12,558 bases of DNA from Baffinella frigidus (GCA_026770585.1 MU647381.1:35002-47559), one strand, 5' to 3'; positions 1-5,685 are shown, numbered from the stretch's first letter. The notes: a model not told the origin generated them from the letters alone. Numbers and translations: made by a program.

Positions 1-958
1 CGGTCCCCGTCGAGACCCGCCGCGAGGGCACCCTCAAGGGTGGCTACGTCGCCCACAAGGAGACTGGTGCCACCCCACCTCATCTTCCTAGTAGGATAGG
101 GCGGCGGTTGGCACGTCCACAAGGAGACTGGTGCCACCCCCACCTCATCTACCTGGTAGGATAGGGCGGCGGTTGGCGGGATAGTCAGCAGGATAGGGCG
201 GCGGTTAGAACGTCCACACGGAGACTGGTGCGCTCCATACCTTCACGTCAACCCTGCACCCTCTCCTGCTAACTGCCACCCTATCTCTCCAACTGCCGCC
301 TTATCCTGCCAACTGCCGCCCTATCCTACTGCTAGGGTTAGAATCGAGACTGTTGACGTTCTGGCGCGTCAGGATCCCGGGACCCTTACTCTTTACATCC
401 AACGCTCCTCGATGCTTAACGCCCCTTGGCGGTTGCAGGCCCGCTGAAGATGATCATCATGGCTGCGGGTTCCGAGGTGCAGCACGCGTTCAAGGCCGCC
501 GAGGCCATGGGTGACGGCGTGCGCGTCGTGTCCATGCCGTGCATGGACGTCTTCGACGAGCAGACCCAGGCCTACAAGGACGAGGTCAGCCCCGCTACGC
601 CTTGCTTGCTAGCTCCTCTCCTGTGATGAACCCTGCTAGCTTGCCCTGTGATGGACCCTGCTCCACCTACGCGTCCCTCAGAGGCGCTTCACATGCGCTT
701 TATTCTCTACTTCCAGGGCCAGCTCGTTGTTTCACAGAAGCCTAACCCCCACCCTCTATCCAGGTGCTCCCGAGGTCGTGCACGAAGCGCGTGGCGATGG
801 AGGCGGGCATCGGCGCCATGTGGTACAAGTACACTGGCCTCGACGGCAAGGTGATCTCGGTGGAGCGCTTCGGGTTCTCCGCGCCGGGCGACATCGTGAT
901 GGAGGAGCTCGGCATGACCGCCGACAACCTCATCAAGGAGTGCAAGGCCTACATGTAG
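1..958 (+). CDS. TKT: Transketolase, C-terminal part (5' end outside window), three exons
   Basis: Transketolase moves two-carbon ketol units between sugar phosphates with thiamine diphosphate in the pentose-phosphate and Calvin pathways. Only the last 134 residues or so are here, so the cofactor and catalytic domains lie upstream of the window. I join exons 1-66, 439-584 and 764-958. Introns are GT-AG with donors ACTG/GTGCCA and GAG/GTCAGC and acceptors CAG/GC and CAG/GTG; the frame is kept across both joins. The join gives KGGYVAHKETG, then GPLKMIIMAAGSEV, MPCMDVFDEQTQAYKDEV/LPRS, RVAMEAGIGAMWYKYTGL and RFGFSAPGDIVMEELG. These match the usual transketolase C-terminal domain order (GGYV, ATGSEV-like, VSMP..D.FD.Q, VLP, EAG...W.KY.GL, FG.SAP). 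The chain ends IKECKAYM with stop TAG at 956-958. Whether it is the plastid or cytosolic form cannot be told. The TAC-ATG-TAG ending is discussed as a possible transposon scar. Confidence 0.93.
54..231 (+). repeat. Three copies of the exon 1/intron 1 donor boundary
   Basis: The 13-nt exon end CACAAGGAGACTG plus donor GT occurs at 54-68 (real junction), at 118-132 (identical) and at 215-229 (CACACGGAGACTG, one change). Copies one and two are 64 nt apart and share the following intron sequence (CCACC...ACCTCATCT, then GTAGGATAGGGCGGCGG). Use of the second donor would add 64 nt and the third 161 nt; neither is a multiple of three, so only the first keeps the transketolase frame. Confidence 0.85.
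67..438 (+). other. Transketolase intron 1 (372 nt)
   Basis: It has a GTGCCA donor and a GGTTGCAG acceptor. It splits a Gly codon (G/GC) in the GGYV...GSEV linker. It contains two further copies of its own donor region and a set of facing inverted repeats, annotated separately. No coding sense is seen inside it. Confidence 0.88.
91..330. repeat. Facing inverted-repeat set inside transketolase intron 1
   Basis: Three forward copies of about 21 nt (core AGGATAGGGCGGCGGTT) lie at about 91-112, 156-177 and 187-208. Three reverse copies (core AACTGCCGCCCTATCCT) lie at about 269-286, 289-307 and 309-329. The sets face each other around a 60-nt centre, so the intron RNA could fold back in several registers. 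Confidence 0.75.
585..763 (+). other. Transketolase intron 2 (179 nt)
   Basis: The donor is GTCAGC and the acceptor CTATCCAG; it is phase 0, between DEV and LPRS. It contains a short direct repeat (CCTGTGATGAACCCTGCT at about 617-634, CCTGTGATGGACCCTGCT at about 645-662). Nothing else is recognisable. Confidence 0.87.
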
Positions 959-1000
959 ATCGTCACGCCTACACCTTCGCCCTCACATCCCGAGACATCC

Positions 1001-1191
1001 AGAGCCCTTTGGGTGTATGTATCCATGCATCTAGAGCCCTCTCTGGGTACATCCGGCGCCGTCAATGTCGACACCTAGCGCCCTCTCCGTCTACACGTAG
1101 AGCCCTCTCTGGGTACGTGTAGAGACATTTAGAGCCCTCCCTGAGGACATGTAAAGCCCTCTACCAATACACGAGAGCCCTCTCTGTCATT
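1001..1191 (+). repeat. Degenerate AGAGCCC-unit array in the transketolase 3' flank
   Basis: Units of the type TAGAGCCCTCTCTG recur at about 1001, 1032, 1073, 1098, 1130, 1153 and 1172, spaced 20-40 nt apart. They are often preceded by a TACATGTA-like string (TACACGTA 1092, TACGTGTA 1112, ACATGTAA 1148). More units occur beyond transposon insertions at about 1375, 1396, 1684, 1707 and 1861. The array starts just after the stop codon and probably forms part of the 3' UTR. The region 959-1000 before it shows nothing recognisable. Confidence 0.75.
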
Positions 1192-1195
1192 CGTT

Positions 1196-1251
1196 ATGGC
1201 CGAGCTTGGCATCACCGCCGACCTCATCAAGGAGTGCAAGGCCTACGTGTA
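1196..1251 (+). pseudogene. Second copy of the transketolase C-terminal codons
   Basis: It reads M A E L G I T A D L I K E C K A Y V Y in frame, against M E E L G M T A D N L I K E C K A Y M at 899-955. One whole codon (Asn) is missing and the stop has become TAC. The frame runs into element A at 1250 and stops at a TAA inside its terminal repeat (TCATAA, about 1272). The sequence to its left is array, not upstream transketolase sequence, so this is a detached tail copy rather than a second gene. An alternative last exon cannot be excluded, but no good acceptor sits at its start. Confidence 0.8.
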
Positions 1252-1376
1252 CAGGAGTACCCCACCTCGCTCATAAGAAACTGCCCCCCCCCTTAGGACC
1301 TCCTTAGGGCCCTGGGCATGGTCCTACTGTAGGGTCCTAGGGGGGGGGCGTTTCTTGTGGGCGAGGTACCCCTGTA
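1250..1376 (-). mobile_element. Element A, TA-flanked palindromic MITE-like copy
   Basis: The left end TACAGGAGTACCCCACC is slightly damaged (extra CCCA) and the right end is GCGAGGTACCCCTGTA. The inner arms TCATAAGAAACTGCCC and GGGCGTTTCTTGTGGG pair around a core with CCTACTGTAGGGTCC. The TA-CAG...CTG-TA structure is typical of elements with a TA target, as in Tc1/mariner. It is non-coding. It sits directly after the second transketolase tail copy. Confidence 0.85.
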
Positions 1377-1409
1377 GAGCCCTTTCTGACATCGTGAGCC
1401 CTCTGGGCC

Positions 1410-1679
1410 TACAGGGGTACCTCGATCATAAGAAACCACGCCCCCCTGGTGGTCCTAGGGGGGTGCCTCCTCCTCGGACCCTAGAGTACATGTACAGGGG
1501 TACCTCGCTCATAAGAAACTGCCCCACCCTAGGACCCTACAGGGGTACCTCACTCATAAGAAACCCGCTCCTCCTAGGACCCTACAGTAGGGACTATGCC
1601 TAGTACATGTAGGGCCATACGGTGGGCCTATGGTGGCACCAAAAAGGGGGCAGTTTCTTATCGTCGAGGTTCCCCTGTA
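1410..1679 (+). mobile_element. Compound cluster of element A ends
   Basis: Three left ends follow each other: TACAGGGGTACCTCGAT at 1410, TACAGGGGTACCTCGCT at 1493 and TACAGGGGTACCTCACT at 1538. A single right end (TCGAGGTTCCCCTGTA) closes at 1679. The second copy is cut off at CTAGGACCC by the third, and the first lacks its right arm. TACATGTA occurs at 1487, 1604 and 1678, next to or within these ends. The arrangement suggests repeated insertion, partial loss and excision at one site. Confidence 0.75.
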
Positions 1680-1714
1680 CATGTAGAGCCCTTTCTGCGG
1701 ACATCCAGCGCCCT

Positions 1715-1738
1715 CTCATGAAGGAGAGCAAGGCCTAC
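1715..1738 (+). pseudogene. Third, shorter copy of the transketolase tail
   Basis: CTCATGAAGGAGAGCAAGG CCTAC differs from the coding copy (CTCATCAAGGAGTGCAAGG CCTAC) at two positions over 24 nt. Element A at 1736 begins at the TA of the terminal GCCTAC. It is preceded by an AGCGCCCTC array unit. Confidence 0.65.
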
Positions 1739-1861
1739 AAAGGTACCTCGCTCATAAGAAACTGCCCCCCCCATAGGACCACCCTAGCTAGGACCCTGGG
1801 CATGGTCCCTACTGTAGGGTCCGAGGGGGGGTCGGTTTCTGATGAGCGAGGTACCCCTGTA
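1736..1861 (-). mobile_element. Element A copy in the third transketolase tail
   Basis: The left end is TACAAAGGTACCTCGCTC and the right end GAGCGAGGTACCCCTGTA. The arm CATAAGAAACTGCC pairs with GGTCGGTTTCTGATG, and the core CCTACTGTAGGGTCC reads in minus orientation. The left TA is that of GCCTAC in the transketolase tail copy; the right TA continues into TAGCGCCCTC of the array. Confidence 0.85.
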
Positions 1862-1921
1862 GCGCCCTCTCATCCAGCGCCGTCAAGACCGTCAGGGTCG
1901 ACATCTATCGCCCCTAGGCTG

Positions 1922-2031
1922 TACAGGGGTACCTCGATTACAAGAAAACGCCCCCCCCTAGGGACCATACGGTAGGGCCCTATGGTTGTCCTAGAGGATG
2001 GGCGTTTTCTTATGAGTGAGGTACCCCTGTA
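1922..2031 (+). mobile_element. Element A copy, 110-bp short type with mixed arms
   Basis: The left arm carries the variant CTCGATTACAAGAAAACG, while the right arm is the ordinary type CGTTTTCTTATGAGTGAG. The arms therefore do not fully pair, unlike the copy at 4508 where both arms carry the variant. The core is CATACGGTAGGGCCC. It ends four bases before element B at 2036. Confidence 0.87.
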
Positions 2032-2035
2032 AGGT

Positions 2036-2147
2036 TATCCCTTACCCCTTAAGTGGCCAGTAGGCTCATACGCCCTACCGTAGGGCCCTAGGACCTGCCT
2101 AGGACCTCTTGCCGGTCAAATTTGACCGCCTGGCCACTTAAGGGATA
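2036..2147 (+). mobile_element. Element B, TA-flanked palindromic MITE-like copy
   Basis: The left end TATCCCTTACCCCTTAAG has a small internal duplication. The right end is CTGGCCACTTAAGGGATA. Inside are CCCTACCGTAGGGCCC, AGGACCTGCCTAGGACC and the centre palindrome CGGTCAAATTTGACCG. No open reading frame is present, so it is a non-autonomous element. Confidence 0.85.
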
Positions 2148-2297
2148 CGCTTAGGACAACTTCCAGGAGTAGATTCACTAAAGGACTTGGGAGAGTTGAC
2201 TAGAAACTGGCGTTGAAAAGCGTGCCATCCGTTCCAGTAAATCTAACGAACGACACGGGGGCTCCGTGTCAGACGATTCCACACAGCGGACTTCCAA

Positions 2298-2555
2298 GGG
2301 GGGTTGAATAACCCCTACGCGATGAGGCCTAGGACCCTACGGTAGAAAACCCGTACAGGGGTACCTCGCTCATAAGAAACCGCCTCCGCCTAGGACCCTA
2401 CAGTAGGACCATGCCTAGGGCCCTATGGTGGTCCTAGGGGGGGTGCGTTTTCTTATGAGCGAGGTACCCCTGTAGGACCCTACGGTAGGAAACCCGTAGG
2501 GGGGTTGAATAACCCGTAAGCGATGAGGCCTAGGACCCTACGGTAGGAAACCCGT
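2298..2555 (+). repeat. Direct duplication around an A insertion
   Basis: The unit GGGGTTGAATAACCC ... GATGAGGCCTAGGACC ... AAACCCGT occurs at 2298-2354 and 2499-2555. A third, partial copy (GGACCCTACGGTAGG AAACCCG) occurs at 2475-2496. Element A (2354-2474) sits exactly at the junction between the first and the partial copy. The region 2148-2297 before it is unique sequence with nothing recognisable. Confidence 0.8.
2354..2474 (+). mobile_element. Element A copy, 121-bp long type
   Basis: Both 25-nt ends are intact (TACAGGGGTACCTCGCTC / GAGCGAGGTACCCCTGTA). The core holds CCTACAGTAGGACC, CCTAGGGCCCTATGG and a GTCC/GGAC pairing. It is flanked by a 24-bp direct repeat bounded by TA on both sides (one mismatch), discussed in the findings. 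Confidence 0.92.
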
Positions 2556-2687
2556 CGGGACACAGGGGGGAGTTCCTGCGGACGAGGTAATGGAAACTCG
2601 GGCACTGAGTGCCTGAAAATCCCTGCGTAGTCCTCTGTGGGGAGGTCATTAAAGCTCCATAAGCTCCATAAGGGAGACAAGGGGCTA

Positions 2688-2772
2688 GGAAGCATGGCTT
2701 TTCTGCAGAACCAGTTCCGGTGTCCGCCTATGTTGGGAGCTCGAAGAAACCTAAAGGACCTAAAGGTCCGTG
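2688..2772 (+). repeat. Dispersed repeat C, copy 1
   Basis: It contains AGCATGGCTTTTCTGCAG, GTTCCGGTGTCCGCCTATG and TTGGGAGCTCGAAG, followed by CCTAAAGGACCTAAAGG. The same block recurs at 3417-3590, 3997-4059 with 4183-4216, 4641-4702 and inverted at 8084-8417. Its nature is unknown; it has no coding potential shared between copies. Confidence 0.85.
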
Positions 2773-2784
2773 CGAGACGATTCT

Positions 2785-2802
2785 TGTCCCTTGAGTGGCG
2801 AG
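2785..2802 (+). mobile_element. Solo left end of element B
   Basis: TGTCCCTTGAGTGGCGAG matches the B left end TATCCCTTAAGTGGCCAG with four changes and is not followed by the B interior. It is probably a remnant. Confidence 0.5.
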
Positions 2803-2812
2803 GGGGTCCGAA

Positions 2813-3034
2813 TACAAGGGTACCTCGCCCATGAGAAACCGCCTCCCCCTAGCTAGGACCCTACAGTAGGCCTAGGGCCCTACGGTGATCCTATCCCTTA
2901 AGTGGCCAGTAGGCGCATACGCCCTACTGTAGGGCCCGAGGACCTGCCTAGGACCTCTTGCGGGTCAATTTTGACCGGCTGGCCACTTAAGGGATATGGG
3001 GGGGGCAGTTTCTTGTTAGGAAGGCACCCCTGCA
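2813..3034 (+). mobile_element. Element A copy split by a nested element B
   Basis: The left half (TACAAGGGTACCTCGCCC ... CTACGGTGATCCTA) ends at 2893. The right half resumes at 2995 with TATGGGG and ends at AAGGCACCCCTGCA. Removing B at 2892-2996 restores an A-type core (GGTGATCC-TA-TGGGG against GGTGGTCCTAGGGG in other copies). The end has decayed (TGCA for TGTA), so this is an old copy. Confidence 0.85.
2892..2996 (+). mobile_element. Element B copy nested in A, with TA duplication
   Basis: It is 105 bp with perfect outer ends TATCCCTTAAGTGGCCAG and CTGGCCACTTAAGGGATA. The flanking TA is present on both sides and once in the uninterrupted A sequence. This directly shows that B inserts at TA and duplicates it. 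It is the clearest proof in the window that B is, or was, a transposon. Confidence 0.93.
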
Positions 3035-3045
3035 GACCCCCAGAA

Positions 3046-3086
3046 GTCCTAGGCAGGTCCCAGGGCCCTGAGGTAGGGCGTGCCGC
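3046..3086 (-). mobile_element. Internal fragment of element B
   Basis: GTCCTAGGCAGGTCCCAGGG and CCTGAGGTAGGGCGTGCCGCG match the reversed B interior without its ends. It follows the decayed right end of the A copy at 3034. Confidence 0.6.
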
Positions 3087-3416
3087 GCAACTGTAGGTGG
3101 AGGCGAATCGCTAAGAGTAGCTGTACCTAGGTTGACCCTAACGGAGACGAGCCGCTCCCCATGTGTCTTTGCACAGCTATATTCTGTACAGCCTGGGGAA
3201 AACCCCTACATGTACACATCCACCTCTCTCACTCTCTCGCTCGCTGACTTCCGTACATTGGGAAAAACCTCTACATGCGTTTGGTTTGACATCTGAGGTA
3301 TCCGTGGTTGGAGCTCCTATGAGCCTAACGATGGGATGCCATATGGGCCTTCAGCCGACTTGTCTTATCCTGAGTGTGTGTGCGAGAATGTACCTCTTTG
3401 GTCTAACTCAAACGCC
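3087..3416. other. Stretch without recognised gene
   Basis: I see no gene here. It has a loose direct repeat of about 25 nt (GGGGAAAACCCCTACATG near 3194-3211 and GGGAAAAACCTCTACATG near 3259-3276), a CT-rich run at about 3222-3243 and TACATGTA at 3207-3214. Short reading frames here have no family resemblance. Confidence 0.5.
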
Positions 3417-3590
3417 CGATGAGGATACCCTTTAGCCGGTTCTGCCGCGATCCTTCTGCACTGGGGGGGGGGGCCTGATGTGATCCGAAAGGAAGCATGG
3501 CCTTTCTGCAGGATAAGTTCCGGTGTCCGCCTATGTTGGGAGCTCGAAGAACCTAAAGGACCTAAAAGACCTAAAAAGGACCTAAAGGCC
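3417..3590 (+). repeat. Dispersed repeat C, copy 2 (longest form)
   Basis: It starts with CGATGAGGATACCC and TTTAGCCGGTTCTG, runs through a G-run and GATCCGAAAGGAAGCATGG, then GATAAGTTCCGGTGTCC and GCCTATGTTGGGAGCTCG, and ends in repeated GACCTAAA units. The same 170-nt block appears inverted at 8153-8312, which shows the real extent of repeat C. Confidence 0.85.
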
Positions 3591-3602
3591 ACTTGAGGGA
3601 TA
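3587..3602 (+). mobile_element. Solo right end of element B
   Basis: GGCCACTTGAGGGATA matches the B right end with one change. It lies where the left arm of the truncated A copy (3604-3790) should be. Confidence 0.55.
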
Positions 3603-3603
3603 A

Positions 3604-3790
3604 CATAGGACCACCAGAGGGACCTAGGCATAGGCCTATGCCTAGGGCCCTAGGGGGGCGATGTTTCTTATCCCTTAAGTGGCCAGTAGGCTCCTACGCC
3701 CTACCGTAGGGCCCTAGGACCTGCCTAGGACCTCTTGGCCGTCAAATTTGACTACCTGGCCACTTAAGGGATTAACGAGCTACCCCTTAC
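3604..3790 (-). mobile_element. Truncated element A containing a nested B
   Basis: The left terminal repeat is missing. The remaining core (TAGGACCACCAGAGGG, CCTATGCCTAGGGCCC, GGCGATGTTTCTTA) leads to the B insertion at 3669. The decayed right end (AACGAGCTACCCCTTA) resumes after it. The break is at the TA of the arm motif TTCTTATGAG. Confidence 0.7.
3669..3773 (+). mobile_element. Element B copy nested in an A arm
   Basis: The ends are TATCCCTTAAGTGGCCAG and CTGGCCACTTAAGGGATTA (one extra T). The centre is GCCGTCAAATTTGACTACC, whose stem has decayed. It is inserted at the TA of the A arm motif TTCTTA, the same place as the B copy at 7748. Confidence 0.88.
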
Positions 3791-3798
3791 GGGGTGTA

Positions 3799-3882
3799 CA
3801 GAGAGATTTGTATTGCATTGCCAAACAACCAGCGCCAGCACCGCACATGCCCTACGCATTGTGCTACTTATTCTACCCCGTT
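3799..3882 (-). mobile_element. Element F, diverged copy 3
   Basis: Reversed, it reads TAGCACAATGCGTAGGGC, GCATGTGCGGTGCTGGCG, TGGTTGTTTGGCAATGCA and CAAATCTCTCTG. These match the right two-thirds of the F copies at 10426 and 11985. Its left part does not match and no target duplication is visible. Confidence 0.7.
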
Positions 3883-3996
3883 CTGTGTAGTAAAATTTAT
3901 TGAATCCAGTTCATAAATTACAAGTGTTTTCTTATGAAATCCCAGCAAGGCGAGTTCTGCCCTAGCCACAGCAAATGGTAGCCTAAGCATCCAAAA

Positions 3997-4216
3997 GAAA
4001 GCAAGGCTTTTCTGCAGAACCAGTTCCAGTGTCCGCCTATGTTGGGAGTTCGAAAAACCTACAGGGGTACCTCACTCATAAGAAACCGCACCCCCCCCCA
4101 AGGACCTCCATAGGGCAACAGGCATAGTCCTACTGTAGGGTCCTAGGGGGGGGCAGTTTCTTATGAGCAGGGTACCCCTGTATGTTGGGAGCTCGAAGAA
4201 ACTAAAGGACCTGAAA
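3997..4216 (+). repeat. Dispersed repeat C, copy 3, split by element A
   Basis: The left part 3997-4059 (GCAAGGCTTTTCTGCAG ... TATGTTGGGAGTTCGAAAA) and the right part 4183-4216 are separated by A at 4060-4182. The segment TATGTTGGGAG...AAAC is present on both sides of A, so about 22 bp of the target are duplicated. Confidence 0.8.
4060..4182 (-). mobile_element. Element A copy inserted in repeat C
   Basis: The ends are TACAGGGGTACCTCACTC and GAGCAGGGTACCCCTGTA, with core CCTACTGTAGGGTCC in minus orientation. The arm CATAAGAAACCGCACCCC pairs with GGGGCAGTTTCTTATG. Other C copies give the uninterrupted target. Confidence 0.92.
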
Positions 4217-4276
4217 TAGCTAGGTTGTGACAGGTCCTGAAACTTGCCTCCGAGAGCGGTCCCAGGATCAAAGACC

Positions 4277-4342
4277 CTCTCAGAGAGAGAGACAGAGAGA
4301 GACAGAGTGAGACAGAGAGAGACAGAGAGAGAGACAAAGAGA
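4277..4342. repeat. GA-rich microsatellite
   Basis: It consists of GAGA and GACAGA units with a few interruptions. A Leu/Ser/Val-rich reading frame on the other strand is a product of this tract. Confidence 0.9.
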
Positions 4343-4349
4343 GGCCACT

Positions 4350-4457
4350 TATCCCTCAAGTGCCCAGTAGGCTCATACGCCCAACGGTAGGGCCCTAGGA
4401 CCTGCCTACATGTAGGGCAAGTTAGGGTGAATATTCACCCTATGGCTACTTAAGGTA
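4350..4457 (+). mobile_element. Element B, subtype B' carrying a TACATGTA scar
   Basis: The left end is TATCCCTCAAGTGCCCAG and the right end GCTACTTAAGGTA. The centre palindrome GGGTGAATATTCACCC replaces the CAAATTTG centre of ordinary B. Compared with the B' copy at 5337 it has exactly six extra bases at CCTGCC-TACATG-TAGGGC. This is the TA at which the A element at 7647 is inserted in another B copy. Confidence 0.85.
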
Positions 4458-4507
4458 TCGCCTCAGGGAGCGGTCTCTGGCCACTTATGGCCACACGTGG
4501 ACCGCAC

Positions 4508-4627
4508 TACAGGGATACCTCGATTACAAGAAAACGTCACCCCCCTAGGACGACCATAGAGCCCTAGGCATAGCCCTACTGTAGGGTCCTACGGGGAGGC
4601 GTTTTCTTGTAATCGAGGTACCCCTGT
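4508..4627 (-). mobile_element. Element A copy with both arms of the variant type
   Basis: The left arm is TACAGGGATACCTCGATTAC AAGAAAACG and the right arm CGTTTTCTTGTAATCGAG GTACCCCTGTA. The variant GATTACAAG is present as its exact complement CTTGTAATC in the other arm. The core is CCTACTGTAGGGTCC. The flanks show TA on both sides and no longer duplication. Confidence 0.92.
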
Positions 4628-4640
4628 AGGCCATTTTGGA

Positions 4641-4702
4641 TAGCAGGATAAGTTCCAGTGTCCGCCTATGGTGGGAGCTCGAACAACCTATTGGACCTAA
4701 CT
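4641..4702 (+). repeat. Dispersed repeat C, copy 4
   Basis: CAGGATAAGTTCCAGTGTCC, GCCTATGGTGGGAGCTCG and AACAACCTATTGGACC match repeat C with scattered changes. It lacks the CTGCAG block. Confidence 0.75.
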
Positions 4703-4761
4703 CTGAAATGGATCAAGCACCACCCTCGATGTGACCCACTTCAGAGGGCGTGTTCTGGGGA

Positions 4762-4865
4762 TATCCCTAAAGTGGCCAGGGGGTCAAAGTTGACCCCCGA
4801 CAGGTCCTAGGCAGGTCCTAGGGCCCTACGGTAGGGCGTATGCGCCTACTGGCCATCAGGGGATA
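4762..4865 (-). mobile_element. Element B copy, reversed
   Basis: The ends are TATCCCTAAAGTGGCCAG and CTGGCCATCAGGGGATA. The interior GTCCTAGGCAGGTCC and CCCTACGGTAGGGCG reads in the opposite direction to most copies. The centre palindrome is GGGGGTCAAAGTTGACCCCC, where both arms have changed together relative to CGGTCAAATTTGACCG. Confidence 0.88.
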
Positions 4866-4866
4866 A

Positions 4867-4942
4867 CCCCGTGTAGGATGACCGGAGGAGGATACAGCCC
4901 CGTGTAGGATGGCCGGAGTGACTTTACACGGGGTTGTATCCC
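4867..4942. repeat. Repeat D: tandem unit with an inverted-repeat hairpin
   Basis: CCCCGTGTAGGATG.CCGGAG occurs at 4867-4887 and 4898-4918. GATACAGCCCCGTGTA at 4891-4906 pairs with TACACGGGGTTGTATC at 4925-4940, leaving an 18-nt loop. A diverged relative lies at about 5686-5725. Confidence 0.75.
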
Positions 4943-4983
4943 CAGGCGTGTGGTTGGACGCAAGGCAGCTCCACCCTAGTGGC

Positions 4984-5088
4984 TATCCCTTAAGTGGCCA
5001 GTAGGCGCATACGCCCTACCGTAGGGCCCTAGGACCTGCCTAGGACCTCTTGACGGTCAAATTTGACCGTCTGGCCACTTACGGGATA
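4984..5088 (+). mobile_element. Element B copy
   Basis: It is 105 bp with TATCCCTTAAGTGGCCAG and CTGGCCACTTACGGGATA. The centre is GACGGTCAAATTTGACCGTC, fully paired and with an A-T pair where other copies have C-G or G-C. Confidence 0.92.
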
Positions 5089-5127
5089 CGTCCAAACAAG
5101 TGCAGCTCCGCCCTAGTGTTGCATAGT

Positions 5128-5285
5128 GTGCGCATCGGTCGCGCAGATGATGAGCCTCGATGGTTGACTCATGAAGGTATCTTACATCTAGCTCGTGGTT
5201 GGGCCTGGGCCGGCGCGGCCTCTCTCCTCCCAGGCGGGATCTCATCTCGTAGCGAAGGTGGTTCCTCAGCGGGGTCTCACCTAGC
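5128..5285 (-). repeat. Dispersed repeat G, inverted copy
   Basis: Reversed, it reads CTTCGCTACGAGATGAGA, GGAGGAGAGAGGCCGCGCC, CTTCATGAGTCAACCATCG and AGGCTCATCATCTG. These match in order the block at 12427-12558 and, in part, 11035-11131. The two reading frames through this block are not shared between copies. Confidence 0.8.
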
Positions 5286-5336
5286 CACTGTGTGAGTGGG
5301 GGACACCCCAAAGCGGGGACCCTCCAAATCCGTTCA
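5268..5336 (+). repeat. Direct repeat E, left copy
   Basis: AGCGGGGTCTCA ... CTGTGTGAG ... GACACCCCAAAGCGGGG ACCCTCCAAATCC recurs at 5561-5625. Between the copies sit exactly one B' element and one A element. Confidence 0.8.
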
Positions 5337-5440
5337 TATCCCTCAAGTGGCGAGTAGGCTCATACGCCCTACGGTAGGGCCCTAGGACCTGCCTAGGGCG
5401 AGTTAGGGCGAATATTCGCCCGCCCGCCACTTAAGGGATA
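5337..5440 (+). mobile_element. Element B, subtype B'
   Basis: The left end is TATCCCTCAAGTGGCGAG and the right end CGCCACTTAAGGGATA. The centre GGGCGAATATTCGCCC differs from the other B' copy (GGGTGAATATTCACCC) by one base in each arm, and the pairing is kept. Its right TA is shared with the next A element. Confidence 0.9.
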
Positions 5441-5560
5441 CAGGGGTACCTCGCTCACAAGAAACCGCCCCCCCCTAGGACCCTACAGTAGGCCTATGCC
5501 TAGGGCCGTATGGTGGTCTTAGGGGGGGCGGCGGTTTCTTATGAGCGAGGTACCCCTGTA
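5439..5560 (+). mobile_element. Element A copy abutting B'
   Basis: It is 122 bp with intact ends and core CCTACAGTAGGCC. Its left TA (5439-5440) is also the terminal TA of B', so A inserted into the target-site TA of B'. Its right TA leads straight into the second E copy. Confidence 0.92.
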
Positions 5561-5625
5561 AGCGGGGTCTCAGCAACTGTGTCAGCGGGGAACACCCCAG
5601 AGGTGGGACCCTCCAAATCCATGCA
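5561..5625 (+). repeat. Direct repeat E, right copy
   Basis: AGCGGGGTCTCAGCAACTG ... GGGACCCTCCAAATCC, matching 5268-5330 with scattered changes. Confidence 0.8.
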
Positions 5626-5685
5626 CGTGCTGAGACCCTCCCAAGGACCTCAAGGACAAATTCTGGGGATATCTGGGCATATCAC

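Noticed and set aside
1355-1975. Reading frames containing RGTSLIRN-type repeats
   Set aside because: The repeated peptide is the translation of the A terminal repeat (GGTACCTCGCTCATAAG region) and not a protein family.
5050-5311. 81- and 84-codon frames on both strands
   Set aside because: They lie in element B and inverted repeat G; the direct G copies at 11035 and 12427 do not preserve either frame.
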